Positions 62,898 through 64,000 of a DNA stretch of 64,000 bases are shown here, piece after piece. The notes under the pieces were generated by a model that worked only from the letters and a program-made list of their open reading frames with translations, was not told the DNA's origin and made no database searches. Positions within the stretch are counted from its first letter, which is position 1, and each line of letters begins with the position of its first letter. The stretch lies in contig NC_083535.1 in NCBI RefSeq assembly GCF_032362555.1, positions 6,944,001 to 7,008,000 on the forward strand, in the 5' to 3' direction. This DNA comes from Amyelois transitella. Lineage: Eukaryota; Arthropoda; Insecta; Lepidoptera; Pyralidae. A program made the position numbers and the translations under genes.

Positions 62898-63116
62898 ACT
62901 AGCTGTCCCGGCAAACGTTGTTTTGCCATATAAATATTTTTAAAGTAATTTCTATGTTTAGGGTGGACGACCCTTAACACTTAGGGGTATGAAAAATAGA
63001 TGTTAGCCGATTCTCAGACCTACTGAATATGCATGCAAAATTTGGTTAAAATCGGTAAAGCCGTTTCGGAGGAGTACGGAGACAAACATTGTGACACGAG
63101 AATTTTATATATAAGA
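62898..63116 (-). mobile_element. Helitron-like element, fourth family
   Basis: Plus strand opens ACTAGCTGTCCCGGCAAACG and runs through GAATATGCATGCAAAATTTG to GTGACACGAGAATTTTATAT. CTAG at the end and the near-palindromic GGCAAACGTTGTTTTGCC just inside fit a Helitron 3' end in reverse. Classification is inferred; it is certainly a dispersed repeat type known to me from moth genomes. Confidence 0.6.
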
Positions 63117-63120
63117 TAGT

Positions 63121-63290
63121 AAGCGAGCATGAATTTGAACAGTCTGTCTGTTTGTATGTTTGTTTGTACCGCTAATCTCCGGAACTACTGAACGGATTTG
63201 AATTACACTTTTTTTGTTGTATACTCTTATGCCTGGCCAACATATAAGGTGATTTATTTTGAAATCTGGTACAGCTGATATCGAACTATA
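63121..63290 (+). repeat. Degenerate dispersed repeat
   Basis: GTCTGTCTGTTTGTATGTTT, then CCGCTAATCTCCGGAACTAC and TGAACGGATTTGAATT, related to the start of the 1577-1850 family. It abuts the element at 62898-63116. Confidence 0.5.
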
Positions 63291-64000
63291 ACAACTCAAC
63301 TACAGGAAATTTCGAAATGACGTCTTAACAAAGTGTTCAATCTGATGAGCATTTTCTGTTGGCGTATAAAAATCGAAGATCTGGAACACCTGATGCAGAA
63401 TCATGATATACCAGCTAAATCAACCGAATTATGGAAAAGACGTCTTAACAAAAGTTGTTCAACTTGATAAGCATTTTCTGTAAGCATATAAAAATTGAAG
63501 ATCTGGAACGAAATTTGAGTAAATTCGTTAACCTTCGTATTTTCAATAACACGCAATCGGAGTTGCGGGTGTCAACTTGTCACTTAATAATGGTCATATA
63601 TTTTGGTTTCACAACATTTGCAACCAATATAACAACTATTTTATCTATTCTTATAAGTAAGAAACTTGGAATTAGGCTATTAATTGTTAAATTTTAACGG
63701 TGTAATAATTTATGTTCTTGGAAGTAAGAAGGATAATTAGTTTTATTAAATGACCTTGACAAATTAGAAAAAAAATCTAATATTATCAAAACGATTCAAA
63801 AAACTTCATGGGTGTTTTTATAAGCTAGATAGATAGATAAATTTAAGTTTTATTTATTATAACGGTTAATTAGAGTTTAATCTTTTAAATTTACCAATAA
63901 AACCTAGCCGCATCTGAGGTCAAATAATACACGGTGCAGCGCTTTCGGTATCTTATTGATTTTGATGCAGTTATCAGTTATCTCTGCTATTTACAGAATT

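Larger units (their letters stand above)
57734..64000. other. Downstream of the last visible WAC exon: intron or flank
   Basis: No further WAC exon was recognised. Holds repeats at 59480-59640, 59751-60013, 60302-60507, 62385-62520, 62898-63116 and 63121-63290. Sequence at 61380-61800 and 62230-62390 looks less AT-rich and could be old transposon material; the minus strand at 62230-62390 encodes ADPWCPEAKSCVSEIGRRLR, a phrase resembling moth mobile-element proteins. Confidence 0.4.

Noticed and set aside
1..64000. CRISPR array, phage or bacterial operon
   Set aside because: No regularly spaced direct repeats, no ribosome-binding-site-led gene runs; exon-intron structure is clearly eukaryotic.

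Overview
The window looks like AT-rich nuclear DNA from an insect, most probably a moth or butterfly. The genes have short phased introns with GT..AG borders. The space between them is full of repeat types I associate with Lepidoptera: Helitron-like elements ending in CTAGT, LINE 3' ends that stop in (TATG)n, tRNA-derived SINEs and a mariner. The species cannot be named from the sequence alone. No tRNA gene, rRNA gene, CRISPR array or prokaryotic operon was seen.

Layout. Positions 1-24354 show no gene I can support. They hold dispersed repeats, two perfect hairpins side by side (9859-9968) and a degenerate hAT-like transposon with an intact 8-bp target duplication (21080-22890). Positions 24355-36567 (minus) carry an 11-exon RalGPS gene, a Ral guanine-nucleotide exchange factor with a RasGEF and a C-terminal PH domain. 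Its largest intron contains a dead mariner (29877-31146). Positions 38015-50325 (plus) carry a CECR2 orthologue (dikar in Drosophila, from memory), with a DDT/WHIM-type N-terminus, a bromodomain and a very long disordered tail in one 4.35-kb exon. Positions 52848-53234 (minus) are single-exon prefoldin subunit 1. Positions 54981-57733 (plus) are the first four coding exons of WAC, a WW-domain adaptor, whose remainder I could not find before the window ends. Positions 57734-64000 are WAC intron or downstream sequence full of repeats.

The four genes are unrelated housekeeping or regulatory genes: Ral signalling, ISWI-linked chromatin remodelling, tubulin/actin folding, and H2B ubiquitination/TORC1 support. 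They form no pathway cluster. RalGPS and CECR2 are head to head about 1.45 kb apart and may share a promoter region. Exon models were built by eye from splice signals, reading phase and remembered family sequence. The phases close without a frame break across all 11 RalGPS exons, all 10 CECR2 coding exons and all four WAC exons, which is the best internal support for them.

I found no convincing new biological system. The most unusual structures are the perfect hairpins with 2-nt loops, a stop-free in-frame intron in CECR2, a truncating read-through form of RalGPS, and a frameshifted coding relic of unknown origin in a CECR2 intron.
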